Origin: Bacteroidales bacterium
GTDB taxonomy: Bacteria; Bacteroidota; Bacteroidia; Bacteroidales; UBA932
DNA: 44,699 bases
Assembly (NCBI GenBank): GCA_004552965.1
Contig: SFMU01000010.1
Location: forward strand, 1 to 44,699
Direction: 5' to 3'
Shown here in pieces: positions 1-7,741 of this stretch. The notes under the pieces are model-generated. The model saw only the letters and a program-made list of their open reading frames with translations. It had not been told where the DNA came from and did not search any database. Position numbers and translations under genes: made by a program. How positions within the stretch are numbered: the first letter of the stretch is position 1; every line of letters starts with the position of its first letter.

Positions 1-55
1 TCACCAGCGCCGATGGTACTGACATACCAGTTGGGAGAGTAGGTCGCCGCCGTTC
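1..55 (+). rRNA. rrf: 5S ribosomal RNA, 3' end (5' part outside window)
   Basis: The first bases carry the conserved 3' half of 5S rRNA: AGCGCCGATGGTACTG, a short hairpin, then GGGAGAGTAGGTCGCCGCC. The 5' half lies before the window, so the closing stem cannot be checked and the exact 3' end (about 52-57) is an estimate. A strong intrinsic terminator follows at once. It marks the end of an rRNA operon reading into this window. Confidence 0.93.
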
Positions 56-60
56 TTCGG

Positions 61-99
61 GATCCCCGGACATCTTTCGATGCCCGGGGATCTTTTTTT
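61..99 (+). terminator. Strong intrinsic terminator of the rRNA operon
   Basis: GATCCCCGG (61-69) pairs with CCGGGGATC (84-92). The stem continues as CATC/GATG around a TTTC tetraloop, with one A-C mismatch (70/83), and is followed by seven T (93-99). It lies right after the 5S gene, so it most likely ends the rRNA transcript. Confidence 0.92.
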
Positions 100-218
100 G
101 TCTATCCTGGGGACATCTTTCGATGCCCAGGGATCTTTTTTGTCTATCACAGGGACATCAAATGATACCACTGGAACCATGTATTGTTCATCCGTGGCAT
201 CAAAAGATGCCGGGGGAT
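61..218. repeat. Row of related hairpins sharing a GGACATC-TTTC-GATGCCC core
   Basis: Two near-identical units of 38-39 bases (68-106 and 111-148) each hold the core GGACATCTTTCGATGCCC, a GGGATC arm, a T run and GTCTATC. A third, decayed unit lies around 150-173 (GGACATC..GATACC). A fourth hairpin at 190-218 (GGCATC-AAAA-GATGCC, then GGGGGATC) resembles the core on the other strand. Unit 1 is a full terminator; unit 2 (about 104-140) has a weaker stem and six T. No convincing coding sequence lies in 56-378: a 71-codon frame at 80-295 is made mostly of these repeats. The rest of the stretch, 219-302, shows nothing recognisable. Confidence 0.75.
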
Positions 219-302
219 CTATTCGCCCTCAGCAAAAGCCAATTAGTAGATTCAGGAAGCCGTTATCCTTTCAACTGATATTCTTCCTTAACTAAACAAG
301 AG

Positions 303-343
303 AGGCTGACCTTGAGCATAAGACTCGAAGGTCAGCCTTTTTC
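303..343 (+). terminator. Intrinsic terminator
   Basis: AGGCTGACCTT (303-313) pairs perfectly with AAGGTCAGCCT (328-338) and is followed by a T run (to 342). The T run favours the plus strand, as a backup stop behind the rRNA operon. It also lies just past the 3' end of the minus-strand operon ending at 379 and may serve that side weakly. Confidence 0.85.
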
Positions 344-378
344 AGATTCATAAATTCCGGAAACCGGAATCCTTCATG

Positions 379-564
379 CTACTTGAACCAATCTGTGAGG
401 TGGTCCTTTGCGTAGAGATAGTAGACTGCAAGTCCGATCCAGCTTGTGCAGAGAACGAGCACTGCAGTGATGATCTTTCCCACGAGTGAGATTGGCTTCT
501 TGAGGATGTCGAGAACTGCAATTACAGAAAGCACGACACCTACCAGATAAATGATTGTTGACAT
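379..564 (-). CDS. Small two-helix membrane protein (PLDc_N-like)
   Basis: A 61-residue protein with two predicted membrane helices (about residues 3-19 and 29-49) joined by a short basic loop (DILKKP), and a hydrophilic end (YAKDHLTDWFK). The pattern of a polar break after helix 1, a KII..LVL helix and a final Y-L-Y resembles the short PLDc_N-type membrane proteins common in Bacteroidota, but the match is by eye and the function is unknown. An ATG at 564 is preferred; a TTG two codons earlier (570) would be the only other start. It lies 31 bases after thrA on the same strand and is probably the last gene of that operon, with no obvious role in amino-acid synthesis. Confidence 0.7.
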   Translation of the reverse strand: MSTIIYLVGVVLSVIAVLDILKKPISLVGKIITAVLVLCTSWIGLAVYYLYAKDHLTDWFK

Positions 565-595
565 ATTCAAATATTTGAGTTTGTTGATATATTCT

Positions 596-2740
596 TTATC
601 GTATGTTCGCGATCGACATTATGTCCGCAAAGACTCCCGCCGCAGTCACGCTTGCTCCTGCCCCGTAGCCCTGGATCAGCATCGGATGTCTGTTGTATCT
701 CTCCGTCGTCAGCAGGATGATGTTGTTCGACCCGTCAAGCACATAGAAGGAATGCTGCATAGGGATTTCCTGAAGGGAAACAGAGCATTCTCCGTTGTCG
801 TTCTTTGCAACGAATCTCCATCTTTTCCCTTCGGACTCCAGCCTTTTCCTCCCTCTCTCGAATTCCTCATCAAGTGATGGAAGTTTCTCCCAGAACTCCT
901 CGATTGAACAGTCGAAAAAGGTGTCAGGAATGAACAGGTTGGCCTTGACGTCATTCTGGCTCACCTGGTAGCCGGCTTCCCTGGAGAGGATCACCAGTTT
1001 CCTGATCACATCCTTTCCTGAGAGGTCTATCCTAGGATCCGGTTCGGAGAAGCCCTGTTCCTTTGCCATTCTGACTGCCTTGCTGAAAGGAATATCCTCG
1101 GAAATGGTGTTGAATATGAAATTCAGGGTACCGCTGAGAACGGCTTCCATCTTCAGAATCCTGTCGCCGCTGTTGCAGAGGTCATTGATTGTACCGATGA
1201 TTGGAAGTCCTGCTCCGACGTTGGTCTCGAACAGGTATTTGACTCCACGTCTTCTGGCAGTATCCTTCAGTTTTCTGTAATTTGAATAGTCGGATGATGC
1301 CGCTATCTTGTTTGCGGCGACGACGGAAATTCCATGATTGAAGAAATCCTCGTACAGGGCGGCGACATCAGCGCTAGCCGTGCAATCCACGAACACGGAA
1401 TTGAATATGTTCATGCCGATGACCGCTTCTTTCATCTTCTCCGGAGTCAGGTCCACACCGTTCTTCATCTCTTCCCGGTACGAATTCAGATCCAGTCCGT
1501 CACGGTTGAATATTCCCTTGACACTTCTGGCGATTCCGACGACGTTGATCTTGAGATTGCGGTCCTTCATCAGTTTTTCCTTCTGGCAGGCAATCTGTTC
1601 GATAAGCTTGCTTCCCACGGTGCCGATACCGCAGATGAACAGGTTCAGTTCCTGATATTCGGAAAGGAAGAAACTGTCGTGAATCACATTCAGCGCCTTG
1701 TGGAGCTGGTCCTTGTCGATCAGGAACGAGATGTTGGATTCGGTGTCATCCTGGGCAAGGGCTCTGATGTTGATGCTGTCCCGTCCCAGGGCCGAGAAAA
1801 GCTTTCCGGCGATTCCGGTTGCTCCCTTCATGTTGTCACCGATCACCGAGACGGCGGCAAGACCGTTCCTGACATTGACCGGAAGGATGGCCCCGCTGGA
1901 AATCTCTTTGTAGAAGGCACCGTCCAGGACGGCTTTTGCCCGCTCTGCATCCTGGCTGCTGACTCCGATCGAGACTCCGGTCTCCGATGCCGACTGAGTC
2001 ACAAGGAAGGCGCTGACCCTTTCCAGGGCCAGGGCAGTGAATATCCTGCAGTCCACACCGATTATGCCTGCCAGTGATGTGCCGGTCAGGGTAACGAGAC
2101 TTACATTGTCGATCGAGGAAATACCTCGTATGGTCTTTTCTCCGGATGCCACCTTGTCCGAGATGGTCGTACCGGATGAGTCAGGCTTGAGAAAATTCTT
2201 CACAACGAGCGGAATCTTCTTTGCCAGAACAGGGTAAAGCGCCGGTGAGTAGATGACCTTGGAACCGAAGTTGCAAAGTTCCATCGCCTCCCGGTAGGTC
2301 ATTTCCTTGATTACGTATGCAGTCTTGACCGCTTCCGGATCGGCTGTCATGAAGCCGTCGTTGTCAGTCCATATTTCCAGGCTGTCAGCATCCATCGAGG
2401 ATGCAATCAGGCTTGCAAGGTAGTCTGCCCTTCCTTTGTCCAGGTCATCGAATTCCCCGACCTTGAAGCCGTCAGGAATGAATCCAGGCACGATTGCGAC
2501 CCTGATGTGCGGATCGGGATGTCCGGAAAGAAAATCCTGCGGATTGCACAGAATTGCCCCGTCGACCGAAGCCTGGACTGTTTTCGCGTTCTCCTTGGCC
2601 GACTCGATGGCGTTGGGGGCACCATCGCTTGCTGCGGTCACGACCACGACCGGACCATCATATTTCTCTATGATGGTCTTGACTCTTGAGACATTGTCCG
2701 GAGTGCTCAGGGCTGAGCTTCCGAATTTGAGTACCTTCAT
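596..2740 (-). CDS. thrA: Bifunctional aspartokinase/homoserine dehydrogenase with a shortened, degenerate kinase domain
   Basis: Layout of 714 residues: aspartokinase-like part (1-200), two ACT regulatory domains (about 210-360), homoserine dehydrogenase (about 366-714). The dehydrogenase half looks intact: GIGTVG nucleotide-binding loop (371-376), ETNVGAGLP, and the GFSEPDPRIDLSGKDVIRK signature. It should reduce aspartate semialdehyde to homoserine for threonine and methionine. The kinase half is odd. The hallmark KFGGTS reads KFGSSA (5-10). About 100 residues present in E. coli ThrA between the first strand region and the GF loop are missing, including the GERLS/GEKMS segment. The usual GRNGSDYSA reads DKGRADYLA (101-109). 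EIWTDNDGF (122-130) and FGSKV are kept. Family length is normally about 810-820, so kinase activity is doubtful. The ATG overlaps the upstream glycosyltransferase stop (ATGA). thrB and thrC are not adjacent. Confidence 0.93.
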   Translation of the reverse strand: MKVLKFGSSALSTPDNVSRVKTIIEKYDGPVVVVTAASDGAPNAIESAKENAKTVQASVDGAILCNPQDFLSGHPDPHIRVAIVPGFIPDGFKVGEFDDLDKGRADYLASLIASSMDADSLEIWTDNDGFMTADPEAVKTAYVIKEMTYREAMELCNFGSKVIYSPALYPVLAKKIPLVVKNFLKPDSSGTTISDKVASGEKTIRGISSIDNVSLVTLTGTSLAGIIGVDCRIFTALALERVSAFLVTQSASETGVSIGVSSQDAERAKAVLDGAFYKEISSGAILPVNVRNGLAAVSVIGDNMKGATGIAGKLFSALGRDSINIRALAQDDTESNISFLIDKDQLHKALNVIHDSFFLSEYQELNLFICGIGTVGSKLIEQIACQKEKLMKDRNLKINVVGIARSVKGIFNRDGLDLNSYREEMKNGVDLTPEKMKEAVIGMNIFNSVFVDCTASADVAALYEDFFNHGISVVAANKIAASSDYSNYRKLKDTARRRGVKYLFETNVGAGLPIIGTINDLCNSGDRILKMEAVLSGTLNFIFNTISEDIPFSKAVRMAKEQGFSEPDPRIDLSGKDVIRKLVILSREAGYQVSQNDVKANLFIPDTFFDCSIEEFWEKLPSLDEEFERGRKRLESEGKRWRFVAKNDNGECSVSLQEIPMQHSFYVLDGSNNIILLTTERYNRHPMLIQGYGAGASVTAAGVFADIMSIANIR

Positions 2741-3705
2741 AATCTGTCTTTAATGTTGTATTTGTTCCGTTCGTTTGAATTCCGGGAAATCATTTCGCAG
2801 ATGAAACCTGCCAGGAACAGCATCACTCCGAGAAGAACTGTCAGGATGGCAAGATAGAACAGTGGCTGGTCGGTCACTGCCCTGTATTTCAGATGCGCGG
2901 ACTGGTTGATCAGTTTGGCGGCAATGATCCAGACGGTCATTATGAATCCGGTCAGGAACATCAGCAAGCCGGTGAAACCGAAGAAATGCATCGGTTTCTT
3001 GCCGAAAGTGCTCAGGAACCAGAGTGAAAGAAGGTCGAGGAAACCATTGACAAACCTCTCGATTCCGAATTTGCTGGTACCGTATTTCCTTTTCTGATGA
3101 TGGACCGGTTTCTCGGTGATCCTGGTGTAGCCGGCGTTCTTTGCCAGATAGGGGATATAGCGGTGCATCTCACCGTAGACTTCGATGCTTTTGACAACCT
3201 CGTTCTTGTAGGCTTTCAGTCCGCAGTTCATGTCATGCAGCCTGATGCCTGTGATCCATCTCGCGGTAGCATTGTACAGTTTGGAAGGAAGGTTCTTGGT
3301 CACTTTGTTGTCCTGTCTGTGCTGCTTCCAACCCGACACGACATCCCATCCTTCTACGGTTATCATCCGGTACATCTCCGGCAATTCCTCCGGGGAATCC
3401 TGAAGGTCGGCATCCATGGTGAAGACGACTCTGCCGCTGGCGGCTTCAAAGCCGTGGAACAGGGCTGCCGACTTGCCGTAGTTCCTTCTGAACGAGATCC
3501 CCCGTACATTGCTGTTCTGCCCGGCTATTTCCGTGATCACCTTCCATGAGCCGTCAGTGCTTCCGTCATCCACAAAAATCACTTCGTAGGAGAATCCGTT
3601 CTCCTCCATCACTTTCCTGATCCAGCTGAAGAGTTCTCCAAGGGACTCCTCTTCGTTGAAAAGCGGTACTATGATCGATATGTCCTTAGAATATTCCATA
3701 TTCAC
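2737..3705 (-). CDS. Family 2 glycosyltransferase, DPM1/ArnC-like, with C-terminal membrane helices
   Basis: An N-terminal GT-A domain begins with SIIVPLFNEEESL and carries VIFVDDGSTDGS (first Asp motif), a basic RNYGKSAAL segment and the catalytic-type DADLQDSPEEL motif (metal-binding D-x-D). Two long hydrophobic segments follow (about residues 242-268 and 283-307). This is the arrangement of polyprenyl-phosphate sugar transferases, which load a sugar onto a lipid carrier at the inner membrane; the sugar cannot be read from sequence. A GTG at 3705 overlaps the preceding stop (GTGA). An ATG at 3699 is an equally plausible start. Its 3' end overlaps thrA by four bases. Co-occurrence with a DUF4199 gene upstream is common in Bacteroidota. 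Confidence 0.9.
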   Translation of the reverse strand: MNMEYSKDISIIVPLFNEEESLGELFSWIRKVMEENGFSYEVIFVDDGSTDGSWKVITEIAGQNSNVRGISFRRNYGKSAALFHGFEAASGRVVFTMDADLQDSPEELPEMYRMITVEGWDVVSGWKQHRQDNKVTKNLPSKLYNATARWITGIRLHDMNCGLKAYKNEVVKSIEVYGEMHRYIPYLAKNAGYTRITEKPVHHQKRKYGTSKFGIERFVNGFLDLLSLWFLSTFGKKPMHFFGFTGLLMFLTGFIMTVWIIAAKLINQSAHLKYRAVTDQPLFYLAILTVLLGVMLFLAGFICEMISRNSNERNKYNIKDRL

Positions 3706-4280
3706 TGTTCATTGTCAAGTCTGTTGGCGTTGTCCCCATTTCCGAACACATCGGAAAAAGGATCGTCTGGCATTATCCTGCCCGAAAATATTGTCGTAAG
3801 GACCCAGCCCCAGATGAAGCAATAGACCATGGAAGTCGTGAACATGATGGCAGGGAACTTAGGGAACATCTTTTCCATTGCAGCCATCGAGTTCGAATCC
3901 ATCACTGATGAATATGCCTCCCTCATCTGGCTGATGGCCTCGGCATAGGTGTCCGGCTTGATGAAGAGCATCTCGACAACCGCAAAACCGGAAACGATGA
4001 GAGCCGAAAACAAGGCTACCTTCAGCCCGTATCCGACAAGATTCACTTTTGTGATTCCGGTGAATCCGCCTGCGAATCGGGTGAGTATTCCCTTGAAAAG
4101 ATAGATGCAGGCGATTATTCTTGCCACCCAGATTGCGGATGACAGAAGACTGCCGGCAATTCCTCCGATCGAGGAAGCCAGCCCCTGAAGTTGCGAGAGA
4201 GCGATTGTTGCAAGTCCCATGATGAGACCTGTCACGGCTGCCTTGTTCCAGCCTGCCGATGGTGTGTATTCCTTGTTCAT
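3702..4280 (-). CDS. DUF4199 family membrane protein
   Basis: A 192-residue protein with four predicted membrane helices (about residues 11-33, 37-60, 76-100 and 143-165) and a charged C-terminus. It resembles the DUF4199 family, a Bacteroidota-specific membrane family of unknown function often encoded just before a GT2 glycosyltransferase, as here. The ATG at 4280 is chosen because the longer frame would need a TTG at 4298. A minus-strand TATTTTTG box at 4304-4311 sits 24 bases upstream, so this is the first gene of the operon running to position 379. Confidence 0.83.
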   Translation of the reverse strand: MNKEYTPSAGWNKAAVTGLIMGLATIALSQLQGLASSIGGIAGSLLSSAIWVARIIACIYLFKGILTRFAGGFTGITKVNLVGYGLKVALFSALIVSGFAVVEMLFIKPDTYAEAISQMREAYSSVMDSNSMAAMEKMFPKFPAIMFTTSMVYCFIWGWVLTTIFSGRIMPDDPFSDVFGNGDNANRLDNEQ

Positions 4281-4303
4281 CAAGCTTGAGTATGTCAATT
4301 ATG

Positions 4304-4311
4304 CAAAAATA
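4304..4311 (-). promoter_or_regulatory. Bacteroidota -7 box for the DUF4199-GT2-thrA operon
   Basis: Reads TATTTTTG on the minus strand, matching TAnnTTTG, 24 bases before the ATG at 4280. No clear -33 TTTG is visible. It is divergent from the thrS promoter 13 bases away. Confidence 0.6.
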
Positions 4312-4324
4312 GAAAAATAATTCG

Positions 4325-4332
4325 TAACTTTG
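4325..4332 (+). promoter_or_regulatory. Bacteroidota -7 box for thrS
   Basis: TAACTTTG matches TAnnTTTG exactly. It predicts a transcript start near 4339-4341 and a leader of about 73 bases before thrS. Confidence 0.65.
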
Positions 4333-4340
4333 CGGCTTAG

Positions 4341-4413
4341 CTAACAATATGGCTAGCCAAGTTCAAGTACTTGGTTTGTAAATACTGGTTAGACCAATTT
4401 ATTTTAGTTTTTT
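4341..4413 (+). promoter_or_regulatory. Structured leader before thrS
   Basis: The leader can form CCAAGT (4357-4362) with ACTTGG (4369-4374). CTAAC (4341-4345) can also pair with GTTAG (4388-4392), enclosing it. The latter pairing competes with a small TGGT-TAG-ACCA hairpin (4386-4396), which is followed by an A/T-rich stretch ending in TTTTTT. Mutually exclusive pairings upstream of an aminoacyl-tRNA synthetase suggest regulation, but the helices are short and this is inference. Confidence 0.35.
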
Positions 4414-6372
4414 ATGATTGACATCACTTTCCCTGACGGCAGTGTCAGGCAGTATGAAAAAGGCGTGACCGGGTATGAGATTGCCATGAGCATCAGCCCG
4501 AGACTCGCAGAGGATGTCCTTGCCATCGCGGTCAAGGCATCTACGGATCATTCCATCGGCAAAGGTGAGACCATGGATCTGAACCGGCCGATTGAAGCAG
4601 ACAGTTCCATCGTTCTCCTCAAGTGGGAGGATGAGGAGGCCAAAAGAGTGTTCTGGCATTCTTCATCACACCTCATGGCCGAGGCTCTTCAGGAACTCTT
4701 CCCTGGAGTGAAGTTCGGTATCGGTCCTGCAATCGAGAACGGTTTCTATTACGACGTGGACCTTGCCGGCAACCAGATTACCGATGCCGACTTCCCGAGG
4801 ATCGAGAAGAAGATGCTCGAACTTGCACGCCAGAAGCAGCAGTTCGTCCGCATCAATGTACCAAAGGCCGAGGCAATGAAGCATTTCTCCGAGGCAGGAG
4901 AGAAATACAAGTGTGAACTCATCAGCGACCTTGCTGACGGTTCCATCACATACTACACCAACGGAGCATTCACCGATCTGTGCCGCGGACCGCATCTGCG
5001 CAGCACCGAGTGCATAAAGGCAGTCAAGATCACCTCCCTCGCCGGTGCCTATTGGCGCGGAGACGAGAAAAGGGAACAGCTTACCCGTATCTACGGAATC
5101 ACCTTCCCTAAGAAATCCCTTCTCGACGAGTATCTCGTAGTGCTTGAGGAAGCGAAGAAAAGGGACCACAGGAAACTCGGAAAGGAGATGGAACTCTTCA
5201 CCTTCTCGTCGAGAGTCGGCATGGGTCTGCCTCTGTGGCTTCCGAGGGGCTCGGTCATGAGATACGAACTTGAGAGTTTCCTCCGCAAGAAGCAGAAGGA
5301 ATATGGCTATCTGCCGGTCGTGACCCCTCACATCGGAAGCAAGGACCTCTATGTCACTTCCGGCCATTATGCCAAGTACGGCAAGGATTCTTTCCAGCCT
5401 ATCCACACTCCTCAGGAGGGTGAAGAATATATGCTCAAACCGATGAACTGTCCTCACCACTGTGAGATATTCCGTTCATCTCCAAGGTCCTACAAGGACC
5501 TCCCGCTCAGGCTTGCCGAGTTCGGAACCGTCTACCGCTACGAGCAGAGCGGCGAACTCCACGGTCTGACCAGAGTCCGTTCGTTCACCCAGGACGACGC
5601 CCACATGTTCGTCACCCCTGACCAGGTGAAGGGCGAGTTCGAGAAAGTCATCGACCTCATCCTCTATGTGTTCAGAATCTTCAAGTTCGAGAATTACACC
5701 GCACAGGTTTCCCTCAGGGACCCGAACAACAAGGCAAAATACATCGGAAGCGACGAGAACTGGGAGAAGGCCGAAAGGGCAATCATCGAGGCTTCGGAAG
5801 AGAAGGGGCTGAAAACCGTTGTCGAATATGGAGAGGCAGCCTTCTATGGCCCGAAACTCGACTTCATGGTCAAGGATGCCATCGGACGCAGGTGGCAGCT
5901 CGGAACCATCCAGGTGGACTACAACCTCCCGGAGCGTTTCCAGCTTGAATATACCGATTCGGACGGCAGCAAGAAGCGTCCGGTCATGATCCACAGGGCA
6001 CCTTTCGGATCGATCGAAAGATTTACCGCAGTCCTGCTCGAGCACACCGGCGGGCATTTCCCGCTCTGGCTTGCTCCGGATCAGGTCAAGATCCTGCCAG
6101 TCAGCGGAAAGTTCTCCGATTATGCAAAAAAAGTTTGTGATTTGCTGAATAATTCCGATATTCGCACTTCTGTGGATGATAGGAACGAGACTCTTGGCAA
6201 GAGAATTCGTGAGAATTCCCTGCTCAGAATCCCGGTTCGCATCATCGTAGGAGAGAAGGAGGCCGCTGAAGGCACCGTTGCCGTAACAAGGGAGGGTGTC
6301 GATGCCGGTACTATGAAAGCAGAGGAATTCGTCACCTGGTTCAAGGCTGAAGTCGCCAAGGAACTGGAGTAG
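4414..6372 (+). CDS. thrS: Threonine--tRNA ligase
   Basis: Charges tRNA-Thr with threonine in the cytoplasm. The 652 residues are full length for bacterial ThrRS. Domains run in the expected order: TGS (1-62), the editing domain with the HSSSHLMAEAL zinc/editing motif (near residue 75) and a second CRGPHL element, the class II catalytic core, and the C-terminal anticodon-binding domain. The core shows MNCPHHCEIF, RFG/AEFGTVYRYE-type motif 2, and HRAPFGSIERF as motif 3. The cysteine of MNCPHH and later histidines form the active-site zinc site known in this family. The ATG lies 81 bases after the -7 box. Order thrS-infC-rpmI-rplT matches the widely conserved bacterial cluster. Confidence 0.98.
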   Translation: MIDITFPDGSVRQYEKGVTGYEIAMSISPRLAEDVLAIAVKASTDHSIGKGETMDLNRPIEADSSIVLLKWEDEEAKRVFWHSSSHLMAEALQELFPGVKFGIGPAIENGFYYDVDLAGNQITDADFPRIEKKMLELARQKQQFVRINVPKAEAMKHFSEAGEKYKCELISDLADGSITYYTNGAFTDLCRGPHLRSTECIKAVKITSLAGAYWRGDEKREQLTRIYGITFPKKSLLDEYLVVLEEAKKRDHRKLGKEMELFTFSSRVGMGLPLWLPRGSVMRYELESFLRKKQKEYGYLPVVTPHIGSKDLYVTSGHYAKYGKDSFQPIHTPQEGEEYMLKPMNCPHHCEIFRSSPRSYKDLPLRLAEFGTVYRYEQSGELHGLTRVRSFTQDDAHMFVTPDQVKGEFEKVIDLILYVFRIFKFENYTAQVSLRDPNNKAKYIGSDENWEKAERAIIEASEEKGLKTVVEYGEAAFYGPKLDFMVKDAIGRRWQLGTIQVDYNLPERFQLEYTDSDGSKKRPVMIHRAPFGSIERFTAVLLEHTGGHFPLWLAPDQVKILPVSGKFSDYAKKVCDLLNNSDIRTSVDDRNETLGKRIRENSLLRIPVRIIVGEKEAAEGTVAVTREGVDAGTMKAEEFVTWFKAEVAKELE

Positions 6373-6442
6373 ACATTTCCTGCAATTTGGAATTTTTTTA
6401 TATAAACAGGAGATCAAGATTTATTAAACTAATTTTACAAGA

Positions 6443-7069
6443 ATGCCTTACAAGCCGAAATCACGCGTCGGAGGTGCACGACCATCTGCAGGACCGCGTC
6501 CTGCCGGACCAAGACCAGCTTTCGTCAGAGGTCAGCGTCCAGTCCGTCAGAAAGCTGAAGATGAGCTGAACATCAATGACGAAATTACCGCTGCTCAAGT
6601 ACGTCTCGTTGGGGACAATATTCCTGAGCAGGGTATATATCCTATTTCAAAAGCCATGTCGATGGCTGACGAACTGGGATTGGATCTCGTCGAGATCAGT
6701 GCAAAGGCCGATCCTCCTGTGTGCCGTATCCTTGACTACCAGAAATACCTCTATCAGCAGAGGAAGAAGGCCAAGGAGATGAAGCAGAATGCTTCCAAAA
6801 TCGTCATCAAGGAAATCAGGTTCGGTCCGAACACTGACGAACACGATTTCCAGTTCAAGCTCAAGCATGCCCAGGAGTTCCTTTCGGAGGGCTCGAAGGT
6901 CAAGGCTTCGATTTTCTTCCGTGGACGTTCCATCATGTTCGCCGATCAGGGCGAGAAGCAGCTTCTCCGCTTCGCCGTCGAACTTGAAGAATACGGAAGG
7001 GCAGAGAATATGCCGAAGCTCGAGGGCAAGAGGATGACGATGATGATAGCTCCGGTAAAGAAGAAATAG
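6443..7069 (+). CDS. infC: Translation initiation factor IF-3
   Basis: Binds the 30S subunit and checks the initiator tRNA-start codon pairing. The NDEI start of the N-terminal domain (near residue 45), LVEISAKADPPVCRILDYQK and the C-terminal IKEIRFGPNTDEHDF region are clear IF-3 signatures. In front lies an extra stretch of about 40 residues rich in Pro, Gly and Arg (repeats of G-P-R-P), which E. coli IF-3 lacks. The start is ATG at 6443, the only methionine before the conserved part that suits the length. The ribosomal proteins L35 and L20 follow. No unusual start codon of the AUU type is used. Confidence 0.97.
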   Translation: MPYKPKSRVGGARPSAGPRPAGPRPAFVRGQRPVRQKAEDELNINDEITAAQVRLVGDNIPEQGIYPISKAMSMADELGLDLVEISAKADPPVCRILDYQKYLYQQRKKAKEMKQNASKIVIKEIRFGPNTDEHDFQFKLKHAQEFLSEGSKVKASIFFRGRSIMFADQGEKQLLRFAVELEEYGRAENMPKLEGKRMTMMIAPVKKK

Positions 7070-7117
7070 TTCGCAATGCGCGATTATAGTATTAACAGTT
7101 TTTAATCATCAATTACA

Positions 7118-7312
7118 ATGGCAAAGCTTAAGACCAACTCCGGTGCCAAAAAGCGTTTCACGCTTACCGGATCGGGAAAAATCAAGAGGAAGCATGCTTA
7201 CCACAGCCACATCCTCACCAAGAAGACCAAGAAGCAGAAAAGGAATCTGGATCACTTCGCCATCCTTGAGCAGGATGACCTGAAGAGAGTAAAGGAGCTT
7301 CTGGTTCTGTAA
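7118..7312 (+). CDS. rpmI: 50S ribosomal protein L35
   Basis: A 64-residue basic protein starting MAKLKTNSGAKKRF, with KRKHAYHSHIL and a Lys-rich middle: the standard bL35 pattern at the usual length. It sits between infC and rplT, 48 bases after infC, in the conserved infC-rpmI-rplT cluster, and is presumably co-transcribed. Confidence 0.97.
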   Translation: MAKLKTNSGAKKRFTLTGSGKIKRKHAYHSHILTKKTKKQKRNLDHFAILEQDDLKRVKELLVL

Positions 7313-7387
7313 ATCAATGTTTAACTTGGAATGCAGTATGAAGAATCGTACAAATGACGGTCACTGCCTCCATAAAAAGATCAAAAA

Positions 7388-7732
7388 ATGCCAAGATCAG
7401 TCAATTCAGTAGCCTCCAGGGCTCGCCGCAAGAAGATTCTCAAGAGAACCCGCGGTAATTTCCTGTCCAGGAAGAATGTTTGGACAGTAGCAAAGAACAC
7501 TTACGAGAAGGGTCTTACCTATGCTTATCGTGACCGCAAGGCCAAGAAGCGCAATTTCCGTGCTCTGTGGATTCAGAGAATCAACGCCGCTGCACGTCAG
7601 TACGGCATCTCATATTCACAGTTCATGGGTAAACTCGCAAAGCAGAATATCGGTCTGAACCGCAAGGTTCTCGCAGACCTCGCCATGAATAATCCTCAGG
7701 CTTTCGAGGCAATTGTAAACTCCGTAAAATAG
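7388..7732 (+). CDS. rplT: 50S ribosomal protein L20
   Basis: A 114-residue bL20 starting MPRSVNSVASRARRKKILK. The RGNFLSRKNVWTVAK helix, RKAKKRNFRALWIQRINAA and SQFMGKLAKQNIGLNRKVLADLA are typical. It is needed early in 50S assembly. In other bacteria L20 represses its own operon through the mRNA; no such site was recognised here. The signal peptidase gene begins nine bases after its stop. Confidence 0.98.
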   Translation: MPRSVNSVASRARRKKILKRTRGNFLSRKNVWTVAKNTYEKGLTYAYRDRKAKKRNFRALWIQRINAAARQYGISYSQFMGKLAKQNIGLNRKVLADLAMNNPQAFEAIVNSVK

Positions 7733-7741
7733 TCGTCGCGA

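Noticed and set aside
68..148. Short tandem units that might be a CRISPR array
   Set aside because: Only two clean units with terminator features, no unique spacers of even length and no cas genes.
80..295. A 71-codon plus-strand open frame after the 5S gene
   Set aside because: It is built largely from the hairpin repeats, lies over terminators and has a Ser/Thr-rich composition unlike a real protein.
596..2740. A frameshift explaining the short kinase part of thrA
   Set aside because: The frame is continuous, the retained blocks (EIWTDNDGF, FGSKV) are in frame, and no missing kinase segment was found in the other frames nearby. An internal deletion is more likely.
3012..3549. Plus-strand frames opposite the GT2 gene
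   Set aside because: They are shadows of the GT2 gene with no start signals or motifs.
4341..4413. A T-box riboswitch before thrS
   Set aside because: The leader is too short and lacks the T-box sequence and specifier-loop layout. Only generic hairpins are present.
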